Origin: Rhodeus uyekii
Taxonomy: Eukaryota > Chordata > Actinopteri > Cypriniformes > Acheilognathidae
Length of the DNA: 64,000 nucleotides
Reading direction: 5' to 3'
Assembly (NCBI GenBank): GCA_037043235.1
Contig: JAWRVZ010000452.1
Coordinates: forward strand, 1 to 64,000
The notes under the pieces are model-generated. The model searched no databases, was not told where the DNA came from, and saw only the letters and a program-made list of their open reading frames with translations. This document shows positions 44,888-57,308 of this stretch, one piece after another. How positions within the stretch are numbered: position 1 is the first letter of the stretch; each line of letters opens with the position of its first letter. The position numbers and the translations under genes are program-made.

Positions 44888-45713
44888 TCAGTTTGGCCTC
44901 AATCTTTGACCACAGGGAGTCAGGGGATACCTCTCGCTACTTAGTGAGAGACAGAGGATAAGGATCTTGATGTTCTGGAGTTAAATGTTCTTCTACTAGG
45001 TGCTCATCAGTTTAGGCTTTGATAGGCTATGTGGAGTCAGGGTATGCCTCTTGCTACTCAGGTAGAGACAGTAGGTAAGGATCAAGGTGTTCTGGATTGA
45101 AGGCTTTTTTATTAGGTGCTCATAAGTTTAGGCTTTGATAGGCTATATGGAGTCAGGGTATGCTTCTTGCCACTCAGGTAGAGACAGTAGGTAAGGATCA
45201 TGGTGTTCTGAATTCAAATGCTCTTTTATTAGGTGCTCATCAGTTTAGGCTTTGAAAGGCTATGTGGAGTCAGGGTTTGCCTCTTACTACTCAGGTAGAG
45301 ACAGTAGGTAAGGATCATGGTGTTCTGGAGTGAAAGGCTTTTTTATTAGGTGCTCATCAGTTTAGGCTTTGATAGGCTATGTGGAGTAAGGGTATGCCTC
45401 TTGCTACTCAGGTAGAGACAGTAGGTAAGGATCAAGGTGTTCTGGATTGAAGGCTTTTTTATTAGGTGCTCATAAGTTTAGGCTTTGATAGGCTATGTGG
45501 AGTCAGGGTATGCCTCTTGCTACTCAGGTAGAGACAGTAGGTAAGGATCATGGTGTTCTGGAATTAAATGCTGTTCTACCAAGTGCTCATCCTTTAAGGC
45601 TACGTTTTGGTTGACACAATTCATTATTCCTGGTGAAAATTGCCATCATTAAGGTGAGTTAGCACAAGTAAAAGGGTTTATCTTTAAAGATCCAACTTCT
45701 GGTATACACTTTT

Positions 45714-45784
45714 TGCATTGGCCGGGAATCGGACCCGGATCTCCCGCATGGCAAACGAGAATTCTACCATTGAACCACCAATGC
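45714..45784 (-). tRNA. tRNA-Gly-GCC: tRNA-Gly(GCC), consensus copy (locus 55)
   Basis: Consensus body with the ggcttcaatc linker; partner of locus 61. Next copy 781 bp (n=3). Confidence 0.85.
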
Positions 45785-46494
45785 TCAGTTTGGCTTCAAT
45801 CTTTGACCACAGGGAGTCAGGGGATACCTCTCGCTACTTAGTGAGAGACAGAGGATAAGGATCTTGATGTTCTGGAGTTAAATGTTCTTCTACTAGGTGC
45901 TCATCAGTTTAGGCTTTGATAGGCTATGTGGAGTCAGGGTATGCCTCTTGCTACTCAGGTAGAGACAGTAGGTAAGGATCATGGTGTTCTGGATTGAGGG
46001 CTTTTTTATTAGGTGCTCATAAGTTTAGGCTTTGATAGGCTGTGTGGAGTCAGGGTATGCTTCTTGCTACTCAGATAGAGACAGTAGGTAAGGATCATGG
46101 TGTTCTGAATTCAAATGCTCTTTTATTAGGTGCTCATCAGTTTAGGCTTTGATAGGCTATGTGGAGTCAGGGTATGCCTCTTGCTACTCAGGTAGAGACA
46201 GTAGGTAAGGATCATGCTGTTCTGGAGTGAAAGGCTTTTTTATTAGGTGCTCATAAGTTTAGGCTTTGATAGGCTATGTGGAGTCAGGGTATGCCTCTTG
46301 CTACTCAGGTAGAGACAGTAGGTAAGGATCATGGTGTTCTGGAATTAAATGCTGTTCTACCAAGTGCTCATCCTTTAAGGCTACGTTTTGGTTGACACAA
46401 TTCATTATTCCTGGTGAAAATCGCCATCATTAAGGTGAGTTAGCACAAGTAAAAGGGTTTATCTTTAAAGACCCAACTTCTGGTATACACTTTT

Positions 46495-46565
46495 TGCATT
46501 GGCCGGGAATCGGACCCGGATCTCCCGCATGGCAAACGAGAATTCTACCATTGAACCACCAATGC
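46495..46565 (-). tRNA. tRNA-Gly-GCC: tRNA-Gly(GCC), consensus copy (locus 56)
   Basis: Fifth copy of the 1,014 bp block; partner of locus 62. Next copy 1,014 bp (n=5). Confidence 0.85.
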
Positions 46566-47508
46566 TCAGTTTGGCGTCAATCTTTGACCACAGGGAGTCA
46601 GGGGATACCTCTCGCTACTTCGTGAGAGACAGTAGGTAAGGATCATGGTGTTCTGGAGTGAAAGGCTTTTTTATTAGGTGCTCATCAGTTTAGGCTTTGA
46701 TAGGCTATGTGGAGTCAGAGTATGCCTCTTGCTACTCAGGTAGAGACAGTAGGTAAGGATCATGGTGTTCTGGATTGAGGGCTTTTTTATTAGGTGCTCA
46801 TAAGTTTAGGCTTTGATAGGCTATGTGGAGTCAGGGTATGCTTCTTGCTACTCAGGTAGAGACAGTAGGTAAGGATCATGGTGTTCTGAATTCAAATGCT
46901 CTTTTATTAGGTGCTCATCAGTTTAGGCTTTGATAGGCTATGTGGAGTCAGGGTTTGCCTCTTGCTACTCAGGTAGAGACAGTAGGTAAGGATCATGGTG
47001 TTCTGGAGTGAAAGGCTTTTTTATTAGGTGCTCATCAGTTTAGGTTTTGATAGGCTATGTGGAGTCAGGGTATGCCTCTTGCTACTCAGGTAGAGACAGT
47101 AGGTAAGGATCATGGTGTTCTGGAGTGAAATGCTCTTTTATTAGGTGCTCATCAGTTTAGGCTTTGATAGGCTATGTGGAGTCAGGGTTTGCCTCTTGCT
47201 ACTCAGGTAGAGACAGTAGGTAAGGATCATGGTGTTCTGAATTCAAAGGCTTTTTATTAGGTGATCATCAGTTTAGGCTTTGATAGGCTATGTGGAGTCA
47301 GGGTATGCCTCTTGCTACTCAGGTAGAGACAGTAGGTAAGGATCATGGTGTTCTGGAGTTAAATGCTGTTCTACTAAGTGCTCATCCTTTAAGGCTACGT
47401 TTTGGTTGACACAATTCATTATTCCTGGTGAAAATCGATATCATTAAGGTGAGTTAGCACAAGTAAAAGGGTTTATCTTTAAAGACCCAACTTTTGGTAT
47501 ACACTTTT

Positions 47509-47579
47509 TGCATTGGCCGGGAATCGGACCCGGATCTCCCGCATGGCAAACGAGAATTCTACCAGTGAACCACCAATGC
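47509..47579 (-). tRNA. tRNA-Gly-GCC: tRNA-Gly(GCC), A15C copy (locus 57)
   Basis: A15C class; partner of locus 63. Next copy 1,131 bp (n=6). Confidence 0.75.
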
Positions 47580-48639
47580 TCAGTTTGGCCTCAATCTTTG
47601 ACCACAGGGAGTCAGGGGATACCTCTCGCTACTTAGTGAGAGACAGAGGATAAGGATCTTGATGTTCTGGAGTTAAATGTTCTTCTACTAGGTGCTAATC
47701 AGTTTAGGCTTTGATAGGCTATGTGGAGTTAGGGTATGCCTCTTGCTACTCAGGTAGAGACAGTAGGTAAGGATCATGGTGTTCTGGATTGAGGGCTTTT
47801 TTATTAGGTGGTCATAAGTTTAGGCTTTGATAGGCTATGTGGAGTCATGGTATGCTTCTTGCTACTCAGGTAGAGACAGTAGGTAAGGATCATGGTGTTC
47901 TGAATTCAAATGCTCTTTTATTAGGTGCTCATCAGTTTAGGCTTTGAAAGGCTATGTGGAGTCAGGGTTTGCCTCTTGCTACTCAGGTAGAGACAGTAGG
48001 TAAGGATCATGGTGTTCTGGAGTGAAAGGCTTTTTTATTAGGTGCTCATCAGTTTAGGCTTTGATAGGCTATGTGGAGTCAGGGTATGCCTCTTGCTACT
48101 CAGGTAGAGACAGTAGGTAAGGATCAAGGTGTTCTGGATTGAAGGCTTTTTTATTAGGTGCTCATAAGTTTAGGCTTTGATAGGCTATGTGGAGTCAGGG
48201 TATGCTTCTTGCTACTCAGGTAGAGACAGTAGGTAAGGATCATGGTGTTCTGAATTCAAATGCTCTTTTATTAGGTGCTCATCAGTTTAGGCTTTGAAAG
48301 GCTATGTGGAGTCAGGGTTTGCCTCTTGCTACTCAGGTAGAGACAGTAGGTAAGGATCATGGTGTTCTGGAGTGAAAGGCTTTTTTGTTAGGTGCTCATC
48401 AGTTTAGGCTTTGATAGGCTATGTGGAGTCAGGGTATGCCTCTTGCTACTCAGGTAGAGACAGTAGGTAAGGATCATGGTGTTCTGGAATCAAATGCTGT
48501 TCTACCAAGTGCTCATCCTTTAAGGCTACGTTTTGGTTGACACAATTCATTATTCCTGGTGAAAATCGCCATCATTAAGGTGAGTTAGCACAAGTAAAAG
48601 GGCTTATCTTTAAAGACCCAACTTTTGGTATACACTTTT

Positions 48640-48710
48640 TGCATTGGTCGGGAATCGGACCCAGATCTCCCGCATGGCAAACGAGAATTCTACCATTGAA
48701 CCACCAATGC
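48640..48710 (-). tRNA. tRNA-Gly-GCC: tRNA-Gly(GCC), G65A/C50T copy (locus 58)
   Basis: G65A opens the first T-stem pair (C49-A65), and C50T makes the next pair a wobble, so the T stem is weakened at its base. Partner of locus 64. Next copy 548 bp (n=1). Confidence 0.72.
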
Positions 48711-49187
48711 TCAGTTTGGCCTCAATCTTTGACCACAGGGAGTCAGGGGATACCTCTCGCTACTTAGTGAGAGACAGAGGATAAGGATCTTGATGTTCTG
48801 GAGTTAAATGTTCTTCTACTAGGTGCTCATCAGTTTAGGCTTTGATAGGCTATGTGGAGTCAGGGTATGCCTCTTGCTACTCAGGTAGAGACAGTAGGTA
48901 AGGATCAAGGTGTTTTGGATTGAAGGCTTTTTTATTAGGTGCTCATAAGTTTAGGCTTTGATAGGCTATGTGGAGTCAGGGTATGCCTCTTGCTACTCAG
49001 GTAGAGACAGTAGGTAAGGATCATGGTGTTCTTGAATCAAATGCTGTTCTACCAAGTGCTCATCCTTTAAGGCTACGTTTTGGTTGACACAATTCATTAT
49101 TCCTGGTGAAAATCGCCATCATTAAGGTGAGTTAGCACAAGTAAAAGGGCTTATCTTTTAAAGACCCAACTTTTGGTATACACTTTT

Positions 49188-49258
49188 TGCATTGGCCGGG
49201 AATCGGACCCGGATCTCCCGCATGGCAAACGAGAATTCTACCATTGAACCACCAATGC
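49188..49258 (-). tRNA. tRNA-Gly-GCC: tRNA-Gly(GCC), consensus copy (locus 59)
   Basis: Consensus body; the 3' flank has an extra t (atcttttaaagac), shared with locus 65, its partner, which has since acquired C29T. Next copy 431 bp (n=0). Confidence 0.85.
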
Positions 49259-49618
49259 TCAGTTTGGCCTCAATCTTTGACCACAGGGAGTCAGGGGATA
49301 CCTCTCGCTACTTAGTGAGAGACAGAGGATAAGGATCTTGATGTTCTGGAGTTAAATGTTCTTCTACTAGGTGCTCATCAGTTTAGGCTTTGATAGGCTA
49401 TGTGGAGTCAGGGTATGCCTCTTGCTACTCAGGTAGAGACAGTAGGTAAGGATCATGGTGTTCTGGAATTAAATGCTGTTCTACCAAGTGCTCATCCTTT
49501 AAGGCTACGTTTTGGTTGACACAATTCATTATTCCTGGTGAAAATTGCCATCATTAAGGTGAGTTAGCACAAGTAAAAGGGTTTATCTTTAAAGATTCAA
49601 CTTCTGGTATACACTTTT

Positions 49619-49689
49619 TGCATTGGCCGGGAATCGGACCCGGATCTCCCGCATGGCAAACGAGAATTCTACAATTGAACCACCAATGC
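49619..49689 (-). tRNA. tRNA-Gly-GCC: tRNA-Gly(GCC), G18T copy (locus 60)
   Basis: G18T only. It begins the second copy of the 4,802 bp tandem duplication. Next copy 897 bp (n=4). Confidence 0.75.
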
Positions 49690-50515
49690 TCAGTTTGGCC
49701 TCAATCTTTGACCACAGGGAGTCAGGGGATACCTCTCGCTACTTAGTGAGAGACAGAGGATAAGGATCTTGATGTTCTGGAGTTAAATGTTCTTCTACTA
49801 GGTGCTCATCAGTTTAGGCTTTGATAGGCTATGTGGAGTCAGGGTATGCCTCTTGCTACTCAGGTAGAGACAGTAGGTAAGGATCAAGGTGTTCTGGATT
49901 GAAGGCTTTTTTATTAGGTGCTCATAAGTTTAGGCTTTGATAGGCTATATGGAGTCAGGGTATGCTTCTTGCCACTCAGGTAGAGACAGTAGGTAAGGAT
50001 CATGGTGTTCTGAATTCAAATGCTCTTTTATTAGGTGCTCATCAGTTTAGGCTTTGAAAGGCTATGTGGAGTCAGGGTTTGCCTCTTACTACTCAGGTAG
50101 AGACAGTAGGTAAGGATCATGGTGTTCTGGAGTGAAAGGCTTTTTTATTAGGTGCTCATCAGTTTAGGCTTTGATAGGCTATGTGGAGTCAGGGTATGCC
50201 TCTTGCTACTCAGGTAGAGACAGTAGGTAAGGATCAAGGTGGTCTGGATTGAAGGCTTTTTTATTAGGTGCTCATAAGTTTAGGCTTTGATAGGCTATGT
50301 GGAGTCAGGGTATGCCTCTTGCTACTCAGGTAGAGACAGTAGGTAAGGATCATGGTGTTCTGGAATTAAATGCTGTTCTACCAAGTGCTCATCCTTTAAG
50401 GCTACGTTTTGGTTGACACAATTCATTATTCCTGGTGAAAATTGCCATCATTAAGGTGAGTTAGCACAAGTAAAAGGGTTTATCTTTAAAGATCCAACTT
50501 CTGGTATACACTTTT

Positions 50516-50586
50516 TGCATTGGCCGGGAATCGGACCCGAATCTCCCGCATGGCAAACGAGAATTCTACCATTGAACCACCAATGC
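50516..50586 (-). tRNA. tRNA-Gly-GCC: tRNA-Gly(GCC), C49T copy (locus 61)
   Basis: Single private change, C49T (wobble with G65), absent from its partner locus 55, so it arose after the duplication. Next copy 781 bp (n=3). Confidence 0.8.
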
Positions 50587-51296
50587 TCAGTTTGGCTTCA
50601 ATCTTTGACCACAGGGAGTCAGGGGATACCTCTCGCTACTTAGTGAGAAACAGAGGATAAGGATCTTGATGTTCTGGAGTTAAATGTTCTTCTACTAGGT
50701 GCTCATCAGTTTAGGCTTTGATAGGCTATGTGGAGTCAGGGTATGCCTCTTGCTACTCAGGTAGAGACAGTAGGTAAGGATCATGGTGTTCTGGATTGAG
50801 GGCTTTTTTATTAGGTGCTCATAAGTTTAGGCTTTGATAGGCTGTGTGGAGTCAGGGTATGCTTCTTGCTACTCAGATAGAGACAGTAGGTAAGGATCAT
50901 GGTGTTCTGAATTCAAATGCTCTTTTATTAGGTGCTCATCAGTTTAGGCTTTGATAGGCTATGTGGAGTCAGGGTATGCCTCTTGCTACTCAGGTAGAGA
51001 CAGTAGGTAAGGATCATGCTGTTCTGGAGTGAAAGGCTTTTTTATTAGGTGCTCATAAGTTTAGGCTTTGATAGGCTATGTGGAGTCAGGGTATGCCTCT
51101 TGCTACTCAGGTAGAGACAGTAGGTAAGGATCATGGTGTTCTGGAATTAAATGCTGTTCTACCAAGTGCTCATCCTTTAAGGCTACGTTTTGGTTGACAC
51201 AATTCATTATTCCTGGTGAAAATCGCCATCATTAAGGTGAGTTAGCACAAGTAAAAGGGTTTATCTTTAAAGACCCAACTTCTGGTATACACTTTT

Positions 51297-51367
51297 TGCA
51301 TTGGCCGGGAATCGGACCCGGATCTCCCGCATGGCAAACGAGAATTCTACCATTGAACCACCAATGC
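51297..51367 (-). tRNA. tRNA-Gly-GCC: tRNA-Gly(GCC), consensus copy (locus 62)
   Basis: Sixth copy of the 1,014 bp block. Next copy 1,014 bp (n=5). Confidence 0.85.
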
Positions 51368-52310
51368 TCAGTTTGGCGTCAATCTTTGACCACAGGGAGT
51401 CAGGGGATACCTCTCGCTACTTCGTGAGAGACAGTAGGTAAGGATCATGGTGTTCTGGAGTGAAAGGCTTTTTTATTAGGTGCTCATCAGTTTAGGCTTT
51501 GATAGGCTATGTGGAGTCAGAGTATGCCTCTTGCTACTCAGGTAGAGACAGTAGGTAAGGATCATGGTGTTCTGGATTGAGGGCTTTTTTATTAGGTGCT
51601 CATAAGTTTAGGCTTTGATAGGCTATGTGGAGTCAGGGTATGCTTCTTGCTACTCAGGTAGAGACAGTAGGTAAGGATCATGGTGTTCTGAATTCAAATG
51701 CTCTTTTATTAGGTGCTCATCAGTTTAGGCTTTGATAGGCTATGTGGAGTCAGGGTTTGCCTCTTGCTACTCAGGTAGAGACAGTAGGTAAGGATCATGG
51801 TGTTCTGGAGTGAAAGGCTTTTTTATTAGGTGCTCATCAGTTTAGGTTTTGATAGGCTATGTGGAGTCAGGGTATGCCTCTTGCTACTCAGGTAGAGACA
51901 GTAGGTAAGGATCATGGTGTTCTGGAGTGAAATGCTCTTTTATTAGGTGCTCATCAGTTTAGGCTTTGATAGGCTATGTGGAGTCAGGGTTTGCCTCTTG
52001 CTACTCAGGTAGAGACAGTAGGTAAGGATCATGGTGTTCTGAATTCAAAGGCTTTTTATTAGGTGATCATCAGTTTAGGCTTTGATAGGCTATGTGGAGT
52101 CAGGGTATGCCTCTTGCTACTCAGGTAGAGACAGTAGGTAAGGATCATGGTGTTCTGGAGTTAAATGCTGTTCTACTAAGTGCTCATCCTTTAAGGCTAC
52201 GTTTTGGTTGACACAATTCATTATTCCTGGTGAAAATCGATATCATTAAGGTGAGTTAGCACAAGTAAAAGGGTTTATCTTTAAAGACCCAACTTTTGGT
52301 ATACACTTTT

Positions 52311-52381
52311 TGCATTGGCCGGGAATCGGACCCGGATCTCCCGCATGGCAAACGAGAATTCTACCAGTGAACCACCAATGC
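52311..52381 (-). tRNA. tRNA-Gly-GCC: tRNA-Gly(GCC), A15C copy (locus 63)
   Basis: A15C class, sixth and last of this lineage. Next copy 1,131 bp (n=6). Confidence 0.75.
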
Positions 52382-53441
52382 TCAGTTTGGCCTCAATCTT
52401 TGACCACAGGGAGTCAGGGGATACCTCTCGCTACTTAGTGAGAGACAGAGGATAAGGATCTTGATGTTCTGGAGTTAAATGTTCTTCTACTAGGTGCTAA
52501 TCAGTTTAGGCTTTGATAGGCTATGTGGAGTTAGGGTATGCCTCTTGCTACTCAGGTAGAGACAGTAGGTAAGGATCATGGTGTTCTGGATTGAGGGCTT
52601 TTTTATTAGGTGGTCATAAGTTTAGGCTTTGATAGGCTATGTGGAGTCATGGTATGCTTCTTGCTACTCAGGTAGAGACAGTAGGTAAGGATCATGGTGT
52701 TCTGAATTCAAATGCTCTTTTATTAGGTGCTCATCAGTTTAGGCTTTGAAAGGCTATGTGGAGTCAGGGTTTGCCTCTTGCTACTCAGGTAGAGACAGTA
52801 GGTAAGGATCATGGTGTTCTGGAGTGAAAGGCTTTTTTATTAGGTGCTCATCAGTTTAGGCTTTGATAGGCTATGTGGAGTCAGGGTATGCCTCTTGCTA
52901 CTCAGGTAGAGACAGTAGGTAAGGATCAAGGTGTTCTGGATTGAAGGCTTTTTTATTAGGTGCTCATAAGTTTAGGCTTTGATAGGCTATGTGGAGTCAG
53001 GGTATGCTTCTTGCTACTCAGGTAGAGACAGTAGGTAAGGATCATGGTGTTCTGAATTCAAATGCTCTTTTATTAGGTGCTCATCAGTTTAGGCTTTGAA
53101 AGGCTATGTGGAGTCAGGGTTTGCCTCTTGCTACTCAGGTAGAGACAGTAGGTAAGGATCATGGTGTTCTGGAGTGAAAGGCTTTTTTGTTAGGTGCTCA
53201 TCAGTTTAGGCTTTGATAGGCTATGTGGAGTCAGGGTATGCCTCTTGCTACTCAGGTAGAGACAGTAGGTAAGGATCATGGTGTTCTGGAATCAAATGCT
53301 GTTCTACCAAGTGCTCATCCTTTAAGGCTACGTTTTGGTTGACACAATTCATTATTCCTGGTGAAAATCGCCATCATTAAGGTGAGTTAGCACAAGTAAA
53401 AGGGCTTATCTTTAAAGACCCAACTTTTGGTATACACTTTT

Positions 53442-53512
53442 TGCATTGGTCGGGAATCGGACCCAGATCTCCCGCATGGCAAACGAGAATTCTACCATTG
53501 AACCACCAATGC
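53442..53512 (-). tRNA. tRNA-Gly-GCC: tRNA-Gly(GCC), G65A/C50T copy (locus 64)
   Basis: Same T-stem changes as locus 58. Next copy 548 bp (n=1). Confidence 0.72.
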
Positions 53513-53989
53513 TCAGTTTGGCCTCAATCTTTGACCACAGGGAGTCAGGGGATACCTCTCGCTACTTAGTGAGAGACAGAGGATAAGGATCTTGATGTTC
53601 TGGAGTTAAATGTTCTTCTACTAGGTGCTCATCAGTTTAGGCTTTGATAGGCTATGTGGAGTCAGGGTATGCCTCTTGCTACTCAGGTAGAGACAGTAGG
53701 TAAGGATCAAGGTGTTTTGGATTGAAGGCTTTTTTATTAGGTGCTCATAAGTTTAGGCTTTGATAGGCTATGTGGAGTCAGGGTATGCCTCTTGCTACTC
53801 AGGTAGAGACAGTAGGTAAGGATCATGGTGTTCTTGAATCAAATGCTGTTCTACCAAGTGCTCATCCTTTAAGGCTACGTTTTGGTTGACACAATTCATT
53901 ATTCCTGGTGAAAATCGCCATCATTAAGGTGAGTTAGCACAAGTAAAAGGGCTTATCTTTTAAAGACCCAACTTTTGGTATACACTTTT

Positions 53990-54060
53990 TGCATTGGCCG
54001 GGAATCGGACCCGGATCTCCCGCATGGCAAACAAGAATTCTACCATTGAACCACCAATGC
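53990..54060 (-). tRNA. tRNA-Gly-GCC: tRNA-Gly(GCC), C29T copy (locus 65)
   Basis: C29T (CpG-type) is absent from partner locus 59, so it is recent. The linker has a private gaccagaggg variant. Next copy 664 bp (n=2). Confidence 0.75.
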
Positions 54061-54309
54061 TCAGTTTGGCCTCAATCTTTGACCAGAGGGAGTCAGGGGA
54101 TACCTCTCGCTACTTAGTGAGAGACAGAGGATAAGGATCTTGATGTTCTGGAGTTAAATGTTCTTCTACTAGGTGCTCATCAGTTTAGGCTTTGATAGGC
54201 TATGTGGAGTCAGGGTATGCCTCTTGCTACTCAGGTAGAGACAGTAGGTAAGGATCATGGTGTTCTGGATTGAGGGCTTTTTTATTAGGTGCTCATCAGT
54301 TTAGGCTTT

Positions 54310-54420
54310 GATAGGCTATGTGGAGTCAGGGTATGCCTCTTGCTACTCAGGTAGAGACAGAGGATAAGGATCTTGATGTTCTGGAGTTAAATGTTCTTCT
54401 ACTAGGTGCTCATCAGTTTA
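54310..54420. repeat. Hybrid monomer marking a recombination junction
   Basis: The monomer begins as an ordinary type (ttgctactcaggtagagac) and switches at about 54358-54361 into the tRNA-proximal type (agaggataaggatcttgatg, then ttcttctactagg) without a tRNA next to it. This is the expected product of unequal crossing over within the shared gagacag sequence. Confidence 0.75.
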
Positions 54421-54653
54421 GGCTTTGATAGGCTATGTGGAGTCAGGGTATGCCTCTTGCTACTCAGGTAGAGACAGTAGGTAAGGATCATGGTGTTCTG
54501 GAATCAAATGCTGTTCTACCAAGTGCTCATCCTTTAAGGCTACGTTTTGGTTGACACAATTCATTATTCCTGGTGAAAATCGCCATCATTAAGGTGAGTT
54601 AGCACAAGTAAAAGGGCTTATCTTTAAAGACCCAACTTTTGGTATACAATTTT

Positions 54654-54724
54654 TGCATTGGCCGGGAATCGGACCCGGATCTCCCGCATGGCAAACGAGA
54701 ATTCTACCATTGAACCACCAATGC
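54654..54724 (-). tRNA. tRNA-Gly-GCC: tRNA-Gly(GCC), consensus copy (locus 66)
   Basis: Consensus body; the 3' flank has tatacaattttt in place of tatacacttttt. Next copy 1,013 bp (n=5). Confidence 0.85.
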
Positions 54725-55666
54725 TCAGTTTGGCCTCAATCTTTGACCACAGGGAGTCAGGGGATACCTCTCGCTACTTAGTGAGAGACAGAGGATAAGG
54801 ATCTTGATGTTCTGGAGTTAAATGTTCTTCTACTAGGTGCTCATCAGTTTAGGCTTTGATAGGCTATGTGGAGTCAGGGTATGCCTCTTGCTACTCAGGT
54901 AGAGACAGTAGGTAAGGATCATGGTGTTCTGGATTGAGGGCTTTTTTATTAGGTGCTCATCAGTTTAGGCTTTGATAGGCTATGTGGAGTCAGGGTATGC
55001 CTCTTGCTACTCAGGTAGAGACAGTAGGTAAGGATCAAGGTGTTCTGGATTGAAGGCTTTTTTATTAGGTGCTCATAAGTTTAGGCTTTGATAGGCTATG
55101 TGGAGTCAGGGTATGCTTCTTGCTACTCAGGTAGAGACAGTAGGTAAGGATCATGGTGTTCTGAATTCAAATGCTCTTTTATTAGGTGCTCATCAGTTTA
55201 GGCTTTGAAAGGCTATGTGGAGTCAGGGTTTGCCTCTTACTACTCAGGTAGAGACAGTAGGTAAGGATCATGGTGTTCTGGAGTGAAAGGCTTTTTTATT
55301 AGGTGCTCATCAGTTTAGGCTTTGATAGGCTATGTGGAGTCAGGGTATGCCTCTTGCTACTCAGGTAGAGACAGTAGGTAAGGATCAAGGTGTTCTGGAT
55401 TGAAGGCTTTTTTATTAGGTGCTCATAAGTTTAGGCTTTGATAGGCTATGTGGAGTCAGGGTATGCCTCTTGCTACTCAGGTAGAGACAGTAGGTAAGGA
55501 TCATGGTGTTCTGGAATTAAATGCTGTTCTACCAAATGCTCATCCTTTAAGGCTACGTTTTGGTTGACACAATTCATTATTCCTGGTGAAAATTGCCATC
55601 ATTAAGGTGAGTTAGCACAAGTAAAAGGGTTTATCTTTAAAGATCCGACTTCTGGTATACACTTTT

Positions 55667-55737
55667 TGCATTGGCCGGGAATCGGACCCGGATCTCCCGC
55701 ATGGCAAAAGAGAATTCTACCATTGAACCACCAATGC
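55667..55737 (-). tRNA. tRNA-Gly-GCC: tRNA-Gly(GCC), G30T copy with internal TTTT (locus 67)
   Basis: G30T without C50T; the internal four-T run is at plus 55706-55709. A different background from loci 30/49 means G30T arose twice or was transferred by conversion. Next copy 1,014 bp (n=5). Confidence 0.7.
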
Positions 55738-56680
55738 TCAGTTTGGCCTCAATCTTTGACCACAGGGAGTCAGGGGATACCTCTCGCTACTTAGTGAGAG
55801 ACAGAGGATAAGGATCTTGATGTTCTGGAGTTAAATGTTCTTCTACTAGGTGCTCATCAGTTTAGGCTTTGATAGGCTATGTGGAGTCAGGGTATGCCTC
55901 TTGCTACTCAGGTAGAGACAGTAGGTAAGGATCATGGTGTTCTGGATTGAGGGCTTTTTTATTAGGTGCTCATAAGTTTAGGCTTTGATAGGCTATGTGG
56001 AGTCAGGGTATGCTTCTTGCTACTCAGATAGAGACAGTAGGTAAGGATCATGGTGTTCTGAATTCAAATGCTCTTTTATTAGGTGCTCATTAGTTTAGGC
56101 TTTGATAGGCTATGTGGAGTCAGGGTATGCCTCTTGCTACTCAGGTAGAGACAGTAGGTAAGGATCATGCAGTTCTGGAGTGAAAGGCTTTTTTATTAGG
56201 TGCTCATAAGTTTAGGCTTTGATAGGCTATGTGGAGTCAGGGTATGCTTCTTGCTACTCAGGTAGAGACAGTAGGTAAGGATCATGGTGTTCTGAATTCA
56301 AATGCTCTTTTATTAGGTGCTCATCAGTTTAGGCTTTGAAAGGCTATGTGGAGTCAGGGTTTGCCTCTTGCTACTCAGGTAGAGACAGTAGGTAAGGATC
56401 AAGGTGTTCTTGATTGAAGGCTTTTTTATTAGGTGCTCATAAGTTTAGGCTTTGATAGGCTATGTGGAGTCAGGGTATGCCTCTTGCTACTCAGGTAGAG
56501 ACAGTAGGTAAGGATCATGGTGTTCTGGAATTAAATGCTGTTCTACCAAGTGCTCATCCTTTAAGGCTACGTTTTGGTTGACACAATTCATTATTCCTGG
56601 TGAAAATCGCCATCATTAAGGTGAGTTAGCACAAGTAAAAGGGTTTATCTTTGAAGACCCAACTTCTGGTATACACTTTT

Positions 56681-56751
56681 TGCATTGGCCGGGAATCGGA
56701 CCCGGATCTCCCGCATGGCAAACGAGAATTCTACCATTGAACCACCAATGC
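56681..56751 (-). tRNA. tRNA-Gly-GCC: tRNA-Gly(GCC), consensus copy (locus 68)
   Basis: First tRNA of the right-arm dimer family (hybrid monomer cttcgtgagagacagttgg); the 3' flank has tttgaagac. Next copy 548 bp (n=1). Confidence 0.85.
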
Positions 56752-57228
56752 TCAGTTTGGCCTCAATCTTTGACCACAGGGAGTCAGGGGATACCTCTCG
56801 CTACTTCGTGAGAGACAGTTGGTAAGGATCATGGTGATCTGGAGTGAAAGGCTTTTTTATTAGGTGCTCATCAGTTTAGGCTTTGATAGGCTATGTGGAG
56901 TCAGGGTATGCCTCTTGCTACTCAGGTAGAGACAGTAGGTAAGGATCAAGGTGTTCTGGATTGAAGGCTTTTTTTATTAGGTGCTCATAAGTTTAGGCTT
57001 TGATAGGCTATGTGGCGTCAGGGTATGCATCTTGCTACTCAGGTAGAGACAGTAGGTAAGGATCATGGTGTTCTGGAATTAAATGCTGTTCTACCAAGTG
57101 CTCATCCTTTAAGGCTACGTTTTGGTTGACACAATTCATTATTCCTGGTGAAAATCGCCATCATTAAGGTGAGTTAGCACAAGTAAAAGGGTTTATCTTT
57201 AAAGATCCAACTTCTGGTATACACTTTT

Positions 57229-57308
57229 TGCATTGGCCGGGAATCGGACCCGGATCTCCCGCAAACACAGAATGGCAAACGAGAATTCTACCATTGAACC
57301 ACCAATGC
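57229..57308 (-). tRNA. tRNA-Gly-GCC: tRNA-Gly(GCC) with 9-nt anticodon-loop insertion (locus 69)
   Basis: Same nine bases as the left-arm insertion copies, showing common descent across more than 50 kb. Next copy 1,140 bp (n=6 plus the insertion). Confidence 0.65.

Larger units (their letters stand above)
44613..49414. repeat. 4,802 bp tandem duplication, copy A
   Basis: The six tRNA starts 44818, 45715, 46496, 47510, 48641 and 49189 repeat exactly 4,802 bp later. Shared rare variants include gttttggattg, ttcttgaatc and the extra t in atcttttaaag. I found only about seven differences by eye, so the duplication is recent. Confidence 0.85.
49415..54216. repeat. 4,802 bp tandem duplication, copy B
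   Basis: Directly adjoins copy A. Private changes include C49T in locus 61, C29T in locus 65, gtgagaaacag near 50645, ggtggtctgg near 50240 and gaccagaggg near 54084. Similarity ends near 54268. Confidence 0.85.
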
